Of a stretch of DNA of 64,000 nucleotides, positions 52,274 through 62,774 are shown in pieces; position 1 is the first letter of the stretch; every line of letters starts with the position of its first letter. The notes under the pieces were generated by a model. That model was not told the DNA's origin, did no database searches, and saw nothing but the letters and a program-made list of their open reading frames with translations. A program made the position numbers and the translations under genes. Origin of the DNA: Bacteroidota bacterium (GTDB lineage: Bacteria > Bacteroidota > Rhodothermia > Rhodothermales > Rubricoccaceae); assembly GCA_039821555.1 (NCBI GenBank), contig JBCBNX010000009.1:85389-149388 (forward strand). The letters run 5' to 3'.

Positions 52274-53194
52274 TCAGCCGCTCCAGGGTTCCTGAAAGTC
52301 CGCGAAGAGCGTCAGCCCGCCGTCGATGAAGAGCGTCTGGCCGGTGACGTAGCGCGACACGTCCGACGCCAGGTAGGCAATGGCGTGCGCGATCTCCTCC
52401 GGCTGCGCGATGCGCTTCTGCGGGATGTGCGAGGCCACGACCGCCGTCTGTGCCGAGTCGTGCAGCCAGCTCTGGATCGGTGTCTCGGTGGCCCCCGGCG
52501 CCACCGCGTTGACGCGAATGCCGTCGTTGGCGTACTCCAGCGCGAGCGTCTGCGTCATACCCTTGATGCCGAACTTGCTGATCGAGTACGACAGGTAGCT
52601 CGGCCGCGGGATCTTCTCGTGGACGCTCGACAGGTTGACGATGGTGCCGGGCTTGCCCGCCGCGCGGAACTGGCGGATCGCGCCCTGCGCCACCATGAAG
52701 GCGCCGCGTAGGTTCACACCGAGGACCTTGTCGAAGTCGTCCATCGTGACCTCGTGCGACGGCGCCTCGATCTGGATGCCCGCGTTGTTGACCAGGATGT
52801 CGAGCGGGCCGTAGACGGCTGCGATCTCCTCGAACATCTGGCGGACGTCGTCCTCGTCGGACACGTCGGCGCGCACCAGCAGGCCGACCGGCGGTGTGTC
52901 TTTGGCATCCAGGCCATCCCCCATGGTGAGGTGGCCCGCGAGCACGGGAACAGGCACGGAGCTCCCGTCCCCAGCCATGTGGCGATGCCGAGCAGCTGAG
53001 GACCGAGCCGCTTCCTCCACGAGGCGCAGCGTCTCGCGAGCGGCGGGCGCTTCGGAGAAGAAGGGGTAGTTGATGACCACCTGAGCGCCGCAACGGGCAA
53101 GCTCGATGGCCGTGGCGCGCCCGATGCCCGAGGAGGCACCAGTCACGAGCGCGACGCGCCCGCGCAAGTCAAAATGGGGAGCGGTGGAAGTCAT
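52274..53194 (-). CDS. Short-chain dehydrogenase/reductase with an unusual insertion
   Basis: A 306-residue SDR similar to glucose 1-dehydrogenases. It has the cofactor motif LVTGASSGIGRATAI, ADVSDEDDVRQMF, ILVNNAGIQIE, the catalytic Ser in IVNLSSVHE, Tyr and Lys in YLSYSISKFGIKG, and FIDGGLTLF near the end. Between VVINY and the ADVSDE strand it carries about 40 more residues than usual SDRs (ARSSAARHRHMAGDGSSVPV and on). The start at 53194 gives the normal N-terminus. The substrate is unknown. It is convergent with the HD-domain gene. Confidence 0.9.
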   Translation of the reverse strand: MTSTAPHFDLRGRVALVTGASSGIGRATAIELARCGAQVVINYPFFSEAPAARETLRLVEEAARSSAARHRHMAGDGSSVPVPVLAGHLTMGDGLDAKDTPPVGLLVRADVSDEDDVRQMFEEIAAVYGPLDILVNNAGIQIEAPSHEVTMDDFDKVLGVNLRGAFMVAQGAIRQFRAAGKPGTIVNLSSVHEKIPRPSYLSYSISKFGIKGMTQTLALEYANDGIRVNAVAPGATETPIQSWLHDSAQTAVVASHIPQKRIAQPEEIAHAIAYLASDVSRYVTGQTLFIDGGLTLFADFQEPWSG

Positions 53195-53405
53195 GGCGGC
53201 GAGGGTTGGGGGCCATGCGCCCGGAGCAGAAGTGCTCGCAAAGGCAGAGCCAGAGAAGTGCAACGCGGCTGAGAGATGGGGTGCAGTCAAACGGTTCCTA
53301 TGGGACCTGGTTTCAGTACCGGATGAAATAAAACATCCAAAACGTTCATTTGCCTACTTCTCAGAAATCACAGGCGCGCGCTCGCCGAAACCCCCGACCG
53401 TCCAC

Positions 53406-54629
53406 TCAGGCCATCCCCGGGGCCGGCTGCCGTAGGAGCGTGGCTAACCCCGCAAACCCCAGCGCAGCTACGAGGCCCACCCCCACACAGCCGAGCCACA
53501 GCGCCTCGCGGCCCACCTCCTCAAAGACGATCCCGCCTGCCAGCGGCGCCACGAGGAAGGCGAGCCCCCAGGCGGCCCCGTAGACGCCCTGGTAGGCCCC
53601 GCGCAGCGCGTCCGGCGAGAGCCGCGCCACCATCACCGGCGCCACGGTCACCAGCGCGATCTCCCCGAGCGTCCACACCGCTGTAGCCGCGGCGTGGCTC
53701 GCCAGCGAGGCTGCCGGGACGTGCAACGCAAACCCTGCCGCGAACAGCAGCGCCGCGCTCACCAGCACCGCGCTTGGTGGCCGGCGCTCCACGAGCCGCG
53801 CAATGGGCAAGCTCAGCAGCACGATCACGAGCCCGTTCGTCGCCGCCACGAAGCCGTAGGCCGTCTCCGGGAGCCCCTGCGACGCCATCACGAGCGGTAG
53901 CACGGAGAGGCTCTGGAACATCAGCGCCGCCAGCAGCAGCGTGCAGGCCGAAAGGCCGAGCAGCGCCGGGTCGCGCAGCGCAACGAGCGCGCGAGCCTCC
54001 GAGACGATCGCAGCCTCGGCCCTGGAGTCCTCCGCGCTGCGATCGGGCCGCGTCTCTGGAATCAGCGCAGCTACCACCAGGCCGTAGACGAGCATCGTCG
54101 CGGCATCGAGCGCGAAGAGCAGGTCATAGGACCACAGCACGAGCACGCCACCGAGCACCGGCGCGATGGCCGTGCCGACGTTGATGACCCAGTAGAACAG
54201 CGCGAAGGCGCGCGTCCGCTGCTCCTCCGCTACGAGGTCGACGATGGCCGCCGATACCGCGGGGCGGTACGATTCCGTCACGAACCCGAGCGCGATCACG
54301 AGCACGGCGAGCGCCGGTAGCGCCGTCGCGAAGGGCACGAGCGCCACAAGCGCCGCGCCGCCGAGCAGCCCCATCAGCAGGACCGGGCGCCGCCCCCACC
54401 GATCCGCGAGGAGGCCCCCCGCGAAGCTCGACAGGAACGCGCCGAGGCCGTAGCCGGAGAGCAGCGCTGCCGCCATGCTCGGTCGCAGCCCGCGCTCCGT
54501 CGTGAGGTAGAGCGTGAGAAACGGCACCACCACCAGCCCGAGCCGGTTGACGAGCGTCCCAACCCACAGCACCCAGAACGTACGCGGGTACGCTGCCACT
54601 TCAGCGCGGAGCCGGGACCAGAGTAGCAC
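53406..54629 (-). CDS. Major facilitator superfamily transporter
   Basis: A 407-residue, 12-helix transporter. The N-terminal half has the loop 2-3 motif GGLLADRWGRRPVLLMG and FVTESYRPAVSAAIVDLV, a layout common in drug-efflux-like (DHA1) members. Basic residues follow helix 6 (ETRPDRSAED). The substrate is unknown. It lies 211 bases upstream of the SDR gene on the same strand, with a somewhat AT-rich gap between, so the two are probably transcribed separately. Confidence 0.88.
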   Translation of the reverse strand: MLLWSRLRAEVAAYPRTFWVLWVGTLVNRLGLVVVPFLTLYLTTERGLRPSMAAALLSGYGLGAFLSSFAGGLLADRWGRRPVLLMGLLGGAALVALVPFATALPALAVLVIALGFVTESYRPAVSAAIVDLVAEEQRTRAFALFYWVINVGTAIAPVLGGVLVLWSYDLLFALDAATMLVYGLVVAALIPETRPDRSAEDSRAEAAIVSEARALVALRDPALLGLSACTLLLAALMFQSLSVLPLVMASQGLPETAYGFVAATNGLVIVLLSLPIARLVERRPPSAVLVSAALLFAAGFALHVPAASLASHAAATAVWTLGEIALVTVAPVMVARLSPDALRGAYQGVYGAAWGLAFLVAPLAGGIVFEEVGREALWLGCVGVGLVAALGFAGLATLLRQPAPGMA

Positions 54630-54726
54630 AGCTTCAGTGCAGCGAGGTGTGGAGGCGCGGACGCATGAACGTGTTCAGGTCGCGCACGCCCATGCGCTCA
54701 CACGTGCACACCTTCATAGGGCGAAG

Positions 54727-55761
54727 CTACGCCTCGGCGCGCCCGCCCGCCCCGCCGCCGTCGTTGAGCGCGCGCTGCAAGAACGGCGTGTCCTCGAATG
54801 CCTTCGCCTCGTCGATGAACAGTTGCAGGTGCGGGAACGGGATCTCGATGTCGGCGGCCTTGAGCGTCTCGAAGATCTTCTCCTTGTAGTCAAGTCGGAC
54901 CAGCACTTCCTGACGCGGGTCGTTGAGGTAGACACGCAGCTCCATGTCCACGCTCGAACTGCTCATCTCGGTGACGACCACCTTCGGCGTGTACGACGGG
55001 TGCAGGCGCGGGTCGCCCTCCGTGATCCCGAGCACCACCTCGCGGGCCTGCTGCGGGCTCTCTTTGTAGGCAATGCCGAACGACACCACCACGCGCAGCG
55101 TGTCGAGCATCGTGTGGTTGATCACGCGGCTCGTGATCATCACGGTGTTCGGAAAGATGGCAATCTCGGCGTTGAGCGTCCGCAGGCGCGTCGAGCGGAG
55201 CGTGATCTCGGTGACCGTGCCGAAGACACCGTCTACCTCGATGTTGTCGCCCACGCGGAAAGGCTGGTCGAGGAGCACCGTCACGCCTGCGATGAGGTTT
55301 TCCATCGTGTCGCGCGCCGCGAAGCCGAGCGCGAGGCCCGCGATCCCCAGACCCGCGACGGCCGCCGTCACGTCGATGCCGAGTTGGGCGAGCACGAGGA
55401 TCACGCCGAAGACACCCAGCAGCAGCCGCGCCGACTTCACGAGCAGGCTCCGTACGCCCGCGTCGAGCCGCTTGCTGCGCTTGAGCGCCTGGTCGAGCAC
55501 GCCGGTGATGACCTTGTAGATCACCCAGAAGAGCCCGCCCACCAGCAGCGCCGGGAGCAGGTTCTCCAGCACGAAGGAGACGAGGATGCCCGAGAGCTGC
55601 TCGTAGACGAGGTCGAAGCGTCCCTCGGCGAGCGCGCGGCCCGTCTCCTCGATGGCCTCGTTGAGCTGTCCGATGGCCGACGTGTCCGCCTGTGCGGTGT
55701 CGACCTGCGCCGAGTCCACGGCCGCCTCCAGCGGCGCGGGGAGCGACTGAGCCTGCATCAT
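54727..55761 (-). CDS. Mechanosensitive channel of the MscS family
   Basis: A 344-residue protein with an N-terminal periplasmic segment, three to four transmembrane helices (about 62-84, 105-125, 128-150) and the MscS pore helix and beta domain: AAVAGLGIAGLALGFAARDTMENLIAG, LLDQPFRVGDNIEVDGVFGTV and LRTLNAEIAIFPNTVMI. It releases solutes on osmotic downshift. It is the last gene of the minus-strand chaperone/MoxR run, 51 bases after MoxR 2. A Met at residue 2 is an equivalent start. Confidence 0.92.
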   Translation of the reverse strand: MMQAQSLPAPLEAAVDSAQVDTAQADTSAIGQLNEAIEETGRALAEGRFDLVYEQLSGILVSFVLENLLPALLVGGLFWVIYKVITGVLDQALKRSKRLDAGVRSLLVKSARLLLGVFGVILVLAQLGIDVTAAVAGLGIAGLALGFAARDTMENLIAGVTVLLDQPFRVGDNIEVDGVFGTVTEITLRSTRLRTLNAEIAIFPNTVMITSRVINHTMLDTLRVVVSFGIAYKESPQQAREVVLGITEGDPRLHPSYTPKVVVTEMSSSSVDMELRVYLNDPRQEVLVRLDYKEKIFETLKAADIEIPFPHLQLFIDEAKAFEDTPFLQRALNDGGGAGGRAEA

Positions 55762-55812
55762 GTCAGAGGGTGCTGTTCGATGTTCGACGGGCGAAACAAC
55801 GACAATCGAACA

Positions 55813-56805
<993 letters not shown>

Positions 56806-56873
56806 GAGCAGAGGAAGCAAGCGTAAACGGGGGACTATTCAGGCGCGATCGCAATGACCAGCACGCACTAGGC

Positions 56874-58232
56874 TTAGGTGCCGCCCAGAGTTCCAGCGCG
56901 TTGCTCCGGCGCGACATAGCGGTCGCTCTTGATCATCACCTGCACGCGTTCCCGGAGGCGCCCGATGTAGGCGACGAGTTCGCTCTGGCGCTTCTCCTGG
57001 AGGGCATACTCACTCAGCAGCGCGTAGTCGGTGATCGGGTCGAGCGTGTGCGGCGGCGTACGGCGCTGCAGCAGCACGATGTGCCAGGCACGCGTACCGT
57101 CGAGAAGCTGTACCTCGGCGGGCGCGCTCACCTCGTCGACGCTCATCGTGTCCACGGTGGCCTGCCACTGCGGGCCGAGGAGCGCGAGCTGGAGGTTGCG
57201 GTCGCCCGTGCGCGGGTCGGTGACGTAGCCACCCTGCGTCGCCGAGAAGGGGTCCTCGGAGTGGCGCTTGGCGAGCGCCTCGAAGGGGACCTCCTGCGTG
57301 ACGAGCGAGTCGCGGAGCGTCTCCAGCAACCCGATGGCTTCGGCCGGGTCCACGGCGCTGTCGTCCACCTGGATGAGCACGTGGTTCACGTCGATCATGT
57401 CGCCGCGGCGCTCGTTGAGGCGCATGACGTGGTAGCCGAAGCTCGTCTCGAAGACCTGAGAGACGGCACCCGGCTCCAGCGTGCTCGCCACGGCTCCGAA
57501 CTCGGGCACGAGGTCACGGACGCTCACGTTGGCGATGCGGCCGCCGCGGGTGCGCGAGCCGGGATCGTCGGAGTAGCGCTGGGCCATGTCTTCGAAGGTA
57601 GCTGCCTCGGTCAGGATCGTATCGCGGATGGCGGTGATCTCGGCGACGGCCGCCTCGCGCGCCTCCTCGTCAGGCGTAGGCAGGCGCACGATGTGGGCCA
57701 CGCGCACGATCTCAGGCACCTCGGGGAGCTCGGCGGCGGGGATCTCGTCGAAGAACTCCTGCACCTCCGATGGCGTCACGCGCACCGTGCGCATCTTGCG
57801 GTCGCGGATCTGCTGGGTGAGCAGCTGCTTCTCGATCTCGTCGCGGAAGTCCTGCCGGATCTGCGCGATCGGGCGGCTGTAGGCCTCTTCGAGCGCCTCC
57901 TCGCTGCCGAGCTGCTGCGTGAGTTGCCCAAGTCGCTGATCGAGCACCTGGTCGACCTGGTCGGGCTCCACGATGATGGTCGTGTCGCGCTGCGCCTCGG
58001 CGAGGAGCACCTTCTGGCCGACCAACTCGTCGAGGGCCTGGCTGTAGACCGCATCGGTGGCGATTTGCCCCTGCGCGATCTGCTGGGCCACGAAGACCAC
58101 CTCGGAATGAAGCACCACCTCTCCGTCCACGACGGCGACGATGGTGTCGAGCAGTTGTTCGTTCTGCGCTGAGGCGGTGGGCGTCAGCAGCGGCAGCACG
58201 AGGAGCAACGCGAGAAAACGGAGGCGATGCAT
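56874..58232 (-). CDS. surA: SurA-like periplasmic peptidyl-prolyl isomerase
   Basis: A 452-residue protein with a signal peptide (to about residue 22, TASAQ), a SurA N-terminal helical domain (about 28-170, DTIVAVVDGEVVLHSEV), and two parvulin domains (about 176-274, VRVAHIVRLP to SFGYHVMRLNERRG; and about 282-390, VNHVLIQVDDS). SurA escorts unfolded outer-membrane proteins through the periplasm. It is the third of three isomerase genes in a row. The start at 58232 is set by the signal peptide. Confidence 0.9.
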   Translation of the reverse strand: MHRLRFLALLLVLPLLTPTASAQNEQLLDTIVAVVDGEVVLHSEVVFVAQQIAQGQIATDAVYSQALDELVGQKVLLAEAQRDTTIIVEPDQVDQVLDQRLGQLTQQLGSEEALEEAYSRPIAQIRQDFRDEIEKQLLTQQIRDRKMRTVRVTPSEVQEFFDEIPAAELPEVPEIVRVAHIVRLPTPDEEAREAAVAEITAIRDTILTEAATFEDMAQRYSDDPGSRTRGGRIANVSVRDLVPEFGAVASTLEPGAVSQVFETSFGYHVMRLNERRGDMIDVNHVLIQVDDSAVDPAEAIGLLETLRDSLVTQEVPFEALAKRHSEDPFSATQGGYVTDPRTGDRNLQLALLGPQWQATVDTMSVDEVSAPAEVQLLDGTRAWHIVLLQRRTPPHTLDPITDYALLSEYALQEKRQSELVAYIGRLRERVQVMIKSDRYVAPEQRAGTLGGT

Positions 58233-58283
58233 GGGTGGGAGGCTAAGGGATAAAAAGGGGCAGCGGAGCACAAGACCCCGCGA

Positions 58284-59165
58284 TCAGTCGGGAAGGTCGA
58301 GGGCGCCCGAGGCCTGGGCCTCGCTCTTGAGCGCCTGCACCTCGCGGGAAATCAGCTGGCGGCGCGCGTCGATGAGCATCTGGCGGCGCAGGTCTTCCTC
58401 GATCCAGCCCAACTCGGGCAGCGTGCCCGCGTCAGCGCGGTCGACGACCTGAAAGACGTGGTACTGGTCGCCCAGTTCGAGGACGGGCGCGATCTGGCTG
58501 GGCGCATACTGCCGGAAGACGGCGCCCACGTCAGGGAGACGCTGGCGCAGTTGGCTCTCGGGGAAGTAGGCCTCGCTTAGCCCGATGGCCGCGGTGGGGG
58601 TCGCAGCGTAGGTCTCGGCGACGCGCCGCCAGAGCGAGTCGGGTGTGGCAGAGCGGACGGCCTGCACGAGCGCTGCGCGGGCCGTCTGGGCCTCGCTCTC
58701 GCTGGCGAAGCGGAGGTAGCGGACGCGGACGTAGGGCTCGCGCAGCCTCAGGCGCTCCTGGTTGGCTTCGAAGTAGGTCTGCACCTCGCTGTCGTCGAGG
58801 GCGGGCTGGCGTTCGTCGTAGAGCGCCTCGATGTAGGCGTCGGCGAGGACGGCGCGCTCGCTGTCCTGGAGGCGGCGCTCCACCCTGGGCTTGTCGGCGA
58901 GGTCAGCCGCACGGGCCGCGCGCGCGAGCAGTTCGCCGGTTACCCACTGGTCGATCACCTGCATGCGGGCAGCGAGGCTGTCGAGCCCCGTCGGCCGGGC
59001 CTGCATGGCAACGGCCAGTTCGTCCTCCGAGAGGTAGCGGTCGCCGACGCGCGCGACGTAGCTCTCCGGCACCACCGTACGCTCACACGCCGCCAGCCCC
59101 GCGAGGGCAGCGACCAGCAGGCCCGCGACGAGGGCCAGGCGAACGGGGACACGGAGCAAGGACAC
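58284..59165 (-). CDS. Lipoprotein peptidyl-prolyl isomerase, parvulin-like (degenerate)
   Basis: A 293-residue protein. From the GTG at 59165 it has a lipoprotein signal (LVAALAGLAAC, Cys about residue 25), a SurA-N-like helical segment (DRYLSEDELAVAMQ), and a C-terminal region related to parvulin (VRVRYLRFASESEAQ, GLSEAYFPESQLRQ, DQYHVFQVVDR) in which several usual catalytic residues are not evident. The frame continues open upstream through the terminator at 59180-59215, which ends 15 bases before the GTG. The start has no Shine-Dalgarno sequence. It lies between two clear isomerases. Confidence 0.75.
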   Translation of the reverse strand: MSLLRVPVRLALVAGLLVAALAGLAACERTVVPESYVARVGDRYLSEDELAVAMQARPTGLDSLAARMQVIDQWVTGELLARAARAADLADKPRVERRLQDSERAVLADAYIEALYDERQPALDDSEVQTYFEANQERLRLREPYVRVRYLRFASESEAQTARAALVQAVRSATPDSLWRRVAETYAATPTAAIGLSEAYFPESQLRQRLPDVGAVFRQYAPSQIAPVLELGDQYHVFQVVDRADAGTLPELGWIEEDLRRQMLIDARRQLISREVQALKSEAQASGALDLPD

Positions 59166-59179
59166 AGGCGGGCGGAAGG

Positions 59180-59215
59180 AAAAAACGGCCCCGCTACAAC
59201 CGTCGAGCGGGGCCG
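59180..59215 (-). terminator. Strong intrinsic terminator inside the isomerase operon
   Basis: On the minus strand a perfect 10-bp stem (59215-59206 with 59195-59186, arm CGGCCCCGCT) and 10-base loop is followed by six U. It lies 48 bases after the stop of the first isomerase and only 15 bases before the start of the lipoprotein isomerase. Confidence 0.85.
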
Positions 59216-59262
59216 AATATTGCAGAGCAAGCGCGACGCGACGGCAGCGCGCCTCACGAGAG

Positions 59263-61290
59263 CTACTCGGTCGCCATCTCGGGCAGCGCGGCTTTCTCCT
59301 CGGCGAAGGCATCCGCGAGCACGTCGGGGTAGGTCTGGGCGTCGTAGCGCTCGCGGAGGCGAGCCACCCAGGCTGCTTCGAGGTCGTCCTGATAGTCGGT
59401 GAGCACTTCAGCGCGGGCTTCCTGCAGCGTCTTGCCACGGGGCAGTTCGATGCCGTCGAGCACGAGGATGGTGCGCGTCGAACGGTTGGCGAGCACCTCG
59501 GTGCGGGCACCGATCTCCAGGTCGAAGGCGCGGTCGTAGGCGGTATCGCTCGGCTCCGAGACGAAGACCGTGTCGATGCGGACGCTCATGCTGTCCGTGG
59601 CGAGGCGCTCCTGGATGCCCATCGGGCTGACGCCGCCATCGAGGAACTCGCCGACGCGCGCCAGCACGGAGTCGACGCGGCTGGAGTAGGCGATGACGCG
59701 GCGACGCTCAGGGAACTGGTAGCTCGCCTGACGCTCCTGGAAGTACGCTTCGAGGCCGGTGGTGTCGGTCTGCGCGACCGTCCACACGGAGTCCTCCGAG
59801 ATGGCGAAGAGCAGGATGCCGTCGGCGTACTCTTTCATGATGCGGGCGAAGTCCGCGTCGGTGTCTTCGAGGTCGCGCGCGGCGATGGTAATCGTCTCCT
59901 CGGCGAGGTAGCGGCTCATCGCGCCGAGCAGCGCGTCGAGGGTTGGGCCTGTCGGGCGCGCGGTGCGGAGGCCGTCCTTGAACTGACCGAGCGTGAAGCC
60001 TGCGTCGCCGACCGTGGCGAAGGTGCTGTCGGTGTAGGTCCCGAAGCCGTCCTGGTCAATACGCGTCACCACAGAGTCCGCCGGGAGGCCCGCGACGGCC
60101 TCGGCCACGAGCGTCGAGTCGAAGGTGAAGCCGACCTGGTCCTGGTAGGTTTGGGCGAGCTGTTCGCGGAGGCGAGCGGTACGCGGCAGGCGCTCGGCGA
60201 GCCGCTTCAGCTCCGGGTAGGCCTCGTCGTACGACGGCGGCGCCTGCACCTCGACGAGCTGGATGAGGTGGTAGCCGAAGCGCGTCTGGACGATGTCGGA
60301 CACGTCGCCCGGGTTCTCTAGCGCGAAGGCCGCCTGCTCGAAGGGCGGCACCATGCGGCCGGTGCCGAAGAAGCCGAGGTCGCCCCCGTTCTCGGCGGAG
60401 CCGGGGTCCTCCGAGTACTGCCGCGCGAGCGTCGAGAAGTCCTCGCCGCCCGCGATGCGGCCCTGCAGCTCGGTGATCGTCTGGAGCGCCGCGGCGGAGT
60501 CAGCCGCCGTCTCGCCACCGAAGCGGATCAGGATGTGGCGGGCGCTGATGTCGCCGCGCGCGCCGCGACGGTCGGTGACCTTGAGAATGTGGTAGCCGAA
60601 GCGCGTGCGGAAGACCTCCGAGACGCTGTCAACGGGCACCGTGTACGCCTGCACCTCGAACGCCTCGATCATGCGGCCACCGGAGAAGTAGCCGAGGTCG
60701 CCCTGGTTGGTGGCCGCTGAGGGGTCCTCGGACTCGGCCTGCGCGAGCGCGGCGAAATCGGCCCCAGCAACGATGGAGTCGCGGATCGCGGACAGCTTTG
60801 TGAACGCCGCGAGCGTGTCGGCGGGCGCGGCCTCCGGCGTGACGCGCAGGAGGATGTGGCTGGCGCGGACCTCCTCCTGCTGGCGGTCGAAGAGCGCCTG
60901 GACAACCCGCTCGGTGACCTCCTGTTCGAGGAGGTACGGGCGGGCGAGTTGCTCGCGGTAGTCGTCGAGTTCGGCGACGTAGCTGGAGTCGTCGTCGAGG
61001 CCGAGGTCACGCGCGGCCTGCACCTTGAGGCGGAAGTTGACGTAGCGCTCGAGGAAGTCCTCGTAGGCCCCGAGCGTGTCCGCGGCGGCGTCCTCGCGGG
61101 AGCCGACCGAGCGGGCGTACTGCCCCTCGAAGTCTTCGAGCGAGAGCGACTCGCCCGCGAACTCGGCGGCGACGGGCGGCGGGGGTGGAACGGTGGCTAC
61201 GACGGGCGCGGTGGTGGGGCGCGGCGTACCGCAGGCGGCGAAAAGCCCAGCACACACGAGGCCGAGCCAAAGGGAACGTCGAGGAAGCAT
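59263..61290 (-). CDS. Large lipoprotein peptidyl-prolyl isomerase with two parvulin domains (PpiD/SurA-like)
   Basis: A 675-residue protein. A lipoprotein signal (LVCAGLFAAC, Cys at residue 20) and a Pro-rich linker precede a helical chaperone segment (about 45-140), two parvulin domains (about 142-240, RASHILLRVTPEA to RFGYHILKV; and about 248-347, ISARHILIRFGGE to RFGYHLIQL), then about 320 residues including a third helical chaperone part ending ALPEMATE. It likely folds outer-membrane proteins from the inner leaflet of the outer membrane or the inner membrane. First gene of the run. The start at 61290 fits the lipoprotein signal. Confidence 0.88.
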   Translation of the reverse strand: MLPRRSLWLGLVCAGLFAACGTPRPTTAPVVATVPPPPPVAAEFAGESLSLEDFEGQYARSVGSREDAAADTLGAYEDFLERYVNFRLKVQAARDLGLDDDSSYVAELDDYREQLARPYLLEQEVTERVVQALFDRQQEEVRASHILLRVTPEAAPADTLAAFTKLSAIRDSIVAGADFAALAQAESEDPSAATNQGDLGYFSGGRMIEAFEVQAYTVPVDSVSEVFRTRFGYHILKVTDRRGARGDISARHILIRFGGETAADSAAALQTITELQGRIAGGEDFSTLARQYSEDPGSAENGGDLGFFGTGRMVPPFEQAAFALENPGDVSDIVQTRFGYHLIQLVEVQAPPSYDEAYPELKRLAERLPRTARLREQLAQTYQDQVGFTFDSTLVAEAVAGLPADSVVTRIDQDGFGTYTDSTFATVGDAGFTLGQFKDGLRTARPTGPTLDALLGAMSRYLAEETITIAARDLEDTDADFARIMKEYADGILLFAISEDSVWTVAQTDTTGLEAYFQERQASYQFPERRRVIAYSSRVDSVLARVGEFLDGGVSPMGIQERLATDSMSVRIDTVFVSEPSDTAYDRAFDLEIGARTEVLANRSTRTILVLDGIELPRGKTLQEARAEVLTDYQDDLEAAWVARLRERYDAQTYPDVLADAFAEEKAALPEMATE

Positions 61291-61387
61291 CGTCAGCGAG
61301 AAAGCGAAACGGGTGGGACGAGTCAAGCGGAGCAAGGTACACTGCTCTGAACGGGCGTCCGGCCCCGTTATGCGTTAAACCGCTGCG

Positions 61388-61419
61388 AAAAGGGCCCGTC
61401 CGCCCTGCGGCTCGGCCCC
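61388..61419 (-). terminator. Probable terminator after glgA
   Basis: On the minus strand an imperfect G+C-rich hairpin (GGGCC...GGCCC with an inner GCCGC/GCGG pairing) is followed by TTTT, 43 bases after the glgA stop. Imperfect pairing lowers confidence. Confidence 0.45.
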
Positions 61420-61461
61420 CGACGCGGCCGCTTGCGCCCCGTATTCGAACAGACGCCAGGA

Positions 61462-62727
61462 CTACACCGGATCGACCAAGGATGCATAGAACCGCAGCGT
61501 CTCCTCGGCGATGGCCTTCCACGAGAAGCGGTCGAGGACGCGCTGCCGACCGGCACGGCCCATCGCCGCCGCGCGGTCGGGGTCGGCGAGGAGCGTGTTG
61601 AGCGCAGCGGCCAGGTCGCGCGCGAAGGCGTCCGGGTCGCGCGGCTCGAAGTCCGAGTCGGCGCTGCCGTCGAGCGGGACGAGGAGGCCCGTCTCGGCCT
61701 CACCGATGGCCGCCGCGTCGTCGGGCGTCACGACGATGCTCGGGATCCCGCCCACCGCCGAGGCCACCACGGCCGTCTCGCAGGCCATCGCCTCCAGGTT
61801 GATGATGCCGAACGGCTCGTAGACCGACGGGCAGCAGAACACGGCCGCGTGGCTGTAGAGCGCGATCACGTCGGGGCGCGGCAGCATCTCCTCGATCCAG
61901 ATGATCTCGCCCGCCCCCGCTACCGCCCGCGCCTCCCGGGCTGCCGCGACGGCCTCGCTCATCTCCTGCGCGATGGCGCGCGTGTCTGGCGCCCCCGCAG
62001 CCAGCACCACCTGCGCGCGCGGGTCGAGGTCCTTGAGCGCCCGTACGAGGTGCACGATGCCCTTCTGCCGCGTGATGCGTCCCACGAAGAGCACGAACGG
62101 CACATCGGGGTCGATGCCGAGCCGCCGTAGCAACTCCGGCCGCTCCGTCGGGCGGTATTCGTCGGGATCGATGCCGTTGGGGATCACCGACAGCCGGGCC
62201 TCGGGCACATCGTAGAGCTGCATCACGTCAGCCTTCATCGACTCCGACACGGCCACGACGCCGTCGGCGTTCTGGTAGGCCGTGCGCTCCACCCACGACG
62301 AGGCGTGGTAGGCCGCACCAAGCTGCTCGACCTTCCACGGGCGGTGCGGCTCCAGGCTGTGCGTCGTCAGGACGAGCTTGGCGTCCGTCAGTTGCCGCGC
62401 GAGCATGCCCGCGAGGTGGCTGTACCACGTGTGCCCGTGCACGATGTCGGCGTCGAGCGGCACCGAGCCGGCCATCACGAGGTCCCGCGCGGCGGTGTCG
62501 AGAAACTTGGCGTGGCGCTCGTCCTGGTGCGGCAGCGCAAACTGCGGATCGACGCCGACCACGCGCAGGTTGCCGTCCGTGACATCCTGGTCGCCGAAGC
62601 TGAAGACGGTGACTTGGTGTGCCCCGTCGTCCGCCGCGACCAACTCGCGCACCAGGTACTCGACGTGGACGCCCGCGCCGCCGTAGATGTGGGGCGGGAA
62701 CTCGTTGGTCAGGATGACGATGTGCAT
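61462..62727 (-). CDS. glgA: Glycogen synthase, actinobacterial (GlgA/GlgM) type
   Basis: A 421-residue GT5/GT4-like glycosyltransferase. It has TNEFPPHIYGGAGVHVEYLV, VHGHTWYSHLAGMLARQL, LVLTTHSLEPHRPWKVEQLG, VIPNGIDPDEY, FVGRITRQKGIVHLV and the nucleotide-sugar motif YEPFGIINLEAMACETAVV. These, and the short length, match the Corynebacterium/Mycobacterium-type glycogen synthase, some members of which make maltose 1-phosphate (GlgM) for the GlgE pathway. No GlgC or GlgE is adjacent. With treZ and malQ it indicates alpha-glucan and trehalose metabolism in this genome. Confidence 0.9.
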   Translation of the reverse strand: MHIVILTNEFPPHIYGGAGVHVEYLVRELVAADDGAHQVTVFSFGDQDVTDGNLRVVGVDPQFALPHQDERHAKFLDTAARDLVMAGSVPLDADIVHGHTWYSHLAGMLARQLTDAKLVLTTHSLEPHRPWKVEQLGAAYHASSWVERTAYQNADGVVAVSESMKADVMQLYDVPEARLSVIPNGIDPDEYRPTERPELLRRLGIDPDVPFVLFVGRITRQKGIVHLVRALKDLDPRAQVVLAAGAPDTRAIAQEMSEAVAAAREARAVAGAGEIIWIEEMLPRPDVIALYSHAAVFCCPSVYEPFGIINLEAMACETAVVASAVGGIPSIVVTPDDAAAIGEAETGLLVPLDGSADSDFEPRDPDAFARDLAAALNTLLADPDRAAAMGRAGRQRVLDRFSWKAIAEETLRFYASLVDPV

Positions 62728-62774
62728 GGCCGGGGGGAGCGAGGTGGGAAGTTGGAAGTGAGAAAGCAGAAGTG

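Noticed and set aside
53291..53405. Inverted repeat ggatg-aaataaaa-catcc at 53323-53340 as an operator
   Set aside because: Five-base arms in an AT-rich gap are within chance expectation and no second copy was seen.
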